Part shown: positions 62,092-64,000 of the stretch, one piece after another
Position numbering within the stretch: the first letter of the stretch is position 1
Layout: each line of letters begins with the position of its first letter
Origin: Watersipora subatra
Lineage: Eukaryota > Bryozoa > Gymnolaemata > Cheilostomatida > Watersiporidae
Length of the DNA: 64,000 nt
Direction: 5' to 3'
Assembly: GCF_963576615.1 (NCBI RefSeq)
Contig: NC_088708.1
Span: forward strand, 2,046,001-2,110,000
Position numbers and translations under genes: made by a program
Notes under the pieces: generated by a model
What the model was told of the DNA's origin: nothing
What the model saw: the letters and a program-made list of their open reading frames with translations, nothing else
The model's database searches: none

Positions 62092-64000
62092 GTAATCACT
62101 TATAACTATTGACTGCGAACCTATAAATTTTGGTCAACGAAAAATATTCTATACCATCATAAATGGCAACTATGTTTGCTACACTAAGTGACTGTCATAA
62201 ACTGCTCTGTTGCTCCGACTGACCAGTTTTCATCTAGTACTGACTCCGGGCAATCTCGGTAAATTTCTATTGTTTTATCATGTGCTTAGATGATTTTACC
62301 ACAAGTCTCGCTTCTCTTTAACAAACAAAGAAACAATAGAGTGAAGGTGGCTTTGGAGCATGCAAATCTTCATGACCAGACTCAGTTCATTTAAAAGACT
62401 GCGTACTACTCCTGACTGACAAGTGAGCAGCCCACAGCTGAACAAAACTATCAAATTAGAGAGAGGCAAGCAAGAGCCAGTCACAGGCTCGAATTTTGAA
62501 ACTCTGAGAACTTTTTAATGTACTACGGGCGGAGCAGCGAAAGACGTTGAAAACTTGTTCAATGGTAGTACAAATGACTACACATCAGACATGTTGAATT
62601 AAACTAATACACAGAGGTAATGTGGGTTTACTTTCTACATAGCGCTGGGGTTTGCTGAGTGGCCACAAAAGAGATGCAAGAATTTCGCTCAAATTTCTAC
62701 TGTGATAAAAGGTTCCAGTGATATTGAAATTACAAAGAGCTCTACGGCATTCTTAACTCACTACTTTATTAAATGCATAACTTGTGTAAGATGTATTTGT
62801 AGCAAAACAAATTTTGAGTGTAGTCTATTTTAAAATTGCAGATTTTAAAGTCTTCTGATGCACACAGTGGCTCACAGTTTAATTATAACTTTTGATAAAT
62901 TGTGATTTACTCATATTTTATAATTGTTAATCTGCTTTTTAATTACTAATACACTTTTAAATTACTCGTCAACATTTAAACAGCTAATCCACTTTTCAAT
63001 TTCTAATCAACTTTTCAATTGCTAATCCACTTTTAAATTTTTAACGGATAAAGGCCGTGTTCAAGATTGAGGTGGAAGAGCGAGTGCATTATCATCGTAA
63101 GAACTTACTCATCTAGAAAGTTTTACTTTTTCTGTACGACCGAAGGATACGACTTTAGGATACAAAGTGTTTGTAGGTTTGTCAGCTCATGATTTACAAA
63201 CAATATTACAACTGTTTGTTATGTGCCGATTCAAATACAGTATATGAAGGTGCTTTTTATGGTAGATGTGAGAGAAGTGATACCGAGCTTCAAATATAAA
63301 ATTCAACCAGCTGAAATAATGATTTTGACCATAAAAGTCTTTGCATTGCCATACTAACTTTCTTATCAGTCTAACTAACAAAGACATCACTGAGACATTC
63401 TGTAACATTACGCGTAAAATAGCATTCCAGGCAAACATTTTCATAATGTTCTACAAACATTATCTGGCGATCATTATTGTTTTATGTTACAACAATGTTG
63501 CAAGACCATTTTGCAGAGTGCTGTGTAAAAATATTATTGTAATATTCTATAGAATGTTACGACAATATTTATAAAGTTTATTCCTGTAACATTTGATAGA
63601 ATGTTACAGGAATAAACTTTGCTAACGTTATCATTAAGTTGATAGAAAGCATTGTTATTGAATGTCCCAGCGATGTTCTATAAAAGGTATTTCGGAATGT
63701 TTGAGCTTATCTGTCTATATAACATTGACTTACAATGTAAAGGGAACATTATGGTGTGTCATCATTTCTACTCTCAAATGAACGTTACAACAATGTTCTG
63801 ACAATGTTTTCCTTAATAATTTTGTTTCATAACGTTTTTATTGCATCATTTTACTCTTGCTAGTTAACTGGCTCTTTTAGAATTTTCCTCGATAGTTCAA
63901 TAAATACAATGGCTACAAATCTTTAAGAAATAAGTTAACTTTAGTTTTGCTACTTTTGTCAGAAACGTATGATCTATTTTTGTGAAGCTGTTGTCCTCTA
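62092..64000. other. mostly unrecognised; repeat-like sequence from about 63340
   Basis: No secure exon. From 63340 to 63840 the motif 'aatgttac' and its complement recur in many loose, inverted arrangements, suggesting a decayed palindromic element family. Confidence 0.45.
63573..63620. repeat. perfect 21-bp hairpin
   Basis: Arms of 21 bases (AAAGTTTATTCCTGTAACAT plus T, and the exact complement) around tgatag. It is the cleanest part of the palindromic 'aatgttac' region. Confidence 0.92.

Noticed and set aside
62296..62484. Minus-strand open frame with a hydrophobic start
   Set aside because: No splice context, no similarity, and it overlaps the presumed intron of the + strand Ly6-like gene.

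Overview
The window is eukaryotic: protein-coding exons with GT-AG introns, AT-rich non-coding DNA, an LTR retrotransposon relic, hAT-like and Helitron-like elements, and an extreme load of tandem repeats. The genes are animal genes (a complex I subunit, a NEDD4-type ubiquitin ligase, a Ly6/uPAR-like surface protein). An invertebrate, plausibly a lophotrochozoan, fits best; I cannot name the species. Layout: 1-5960 is non-coding with dispersed repeats; 5964-8377 is a decayed, internally deleted LTR retrotransposon with a perfect 5-bp target duplication; 9310-15116 is NDUFB6 on the + strand in four exons; 17310 to about 52103 is one long minus-strand gene; 60909 to about 62090 is the start of a Ly6/uPAR-like gene on the + strand. 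The rest is arrays and unrecognised sequence. || The minus-strand gene is the main object. I joined exons by splice sites and reading phase. Twelve exons between 31881 and 17310 encode a proline-rich linker, three WW domains (two of them split by introns) and a complete HECT domain with the catalytic cysteine 32 residues before the end. Four further exons upstream (52103, 50940, 37970, 35199) stay in phase with them, giving a protein of about 740 residues. The exon at 35038-35199 ends in a motif that resembles the BH2 motif of Bcl-2 proteins, and its splice site falls just after the second Trp, where I recall BCL2 and BCL2L1 carrying their conserved intron. If this is right, the gene is a Bcl-2-like/WW/HECT fusion that I do not know from the literature. 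|| Nearly every larger intron of this gene, and the last intron of NDUFB6, carries its own private tandem array. The largest is about 11.3 kb (38035-49330) with a 31-bp unit, which leaves the + strand free of stop codons for more than 3,000 codons by composition alone. Many arrays vary between CG, TG and CA at the same unit position, as expected for decay of methylated CpG. Several arrays carry splice-site-like motifs in the sense direction of the host gene. In the Ly6-like gene the array unit is visibly copied from the gene's own splice acceptor and exon start. Convergent ends: NDUFB6 (+) and the HECT gene (-) are tail to tail, with a partial duplicate of the HECT terminal exon lying between them.
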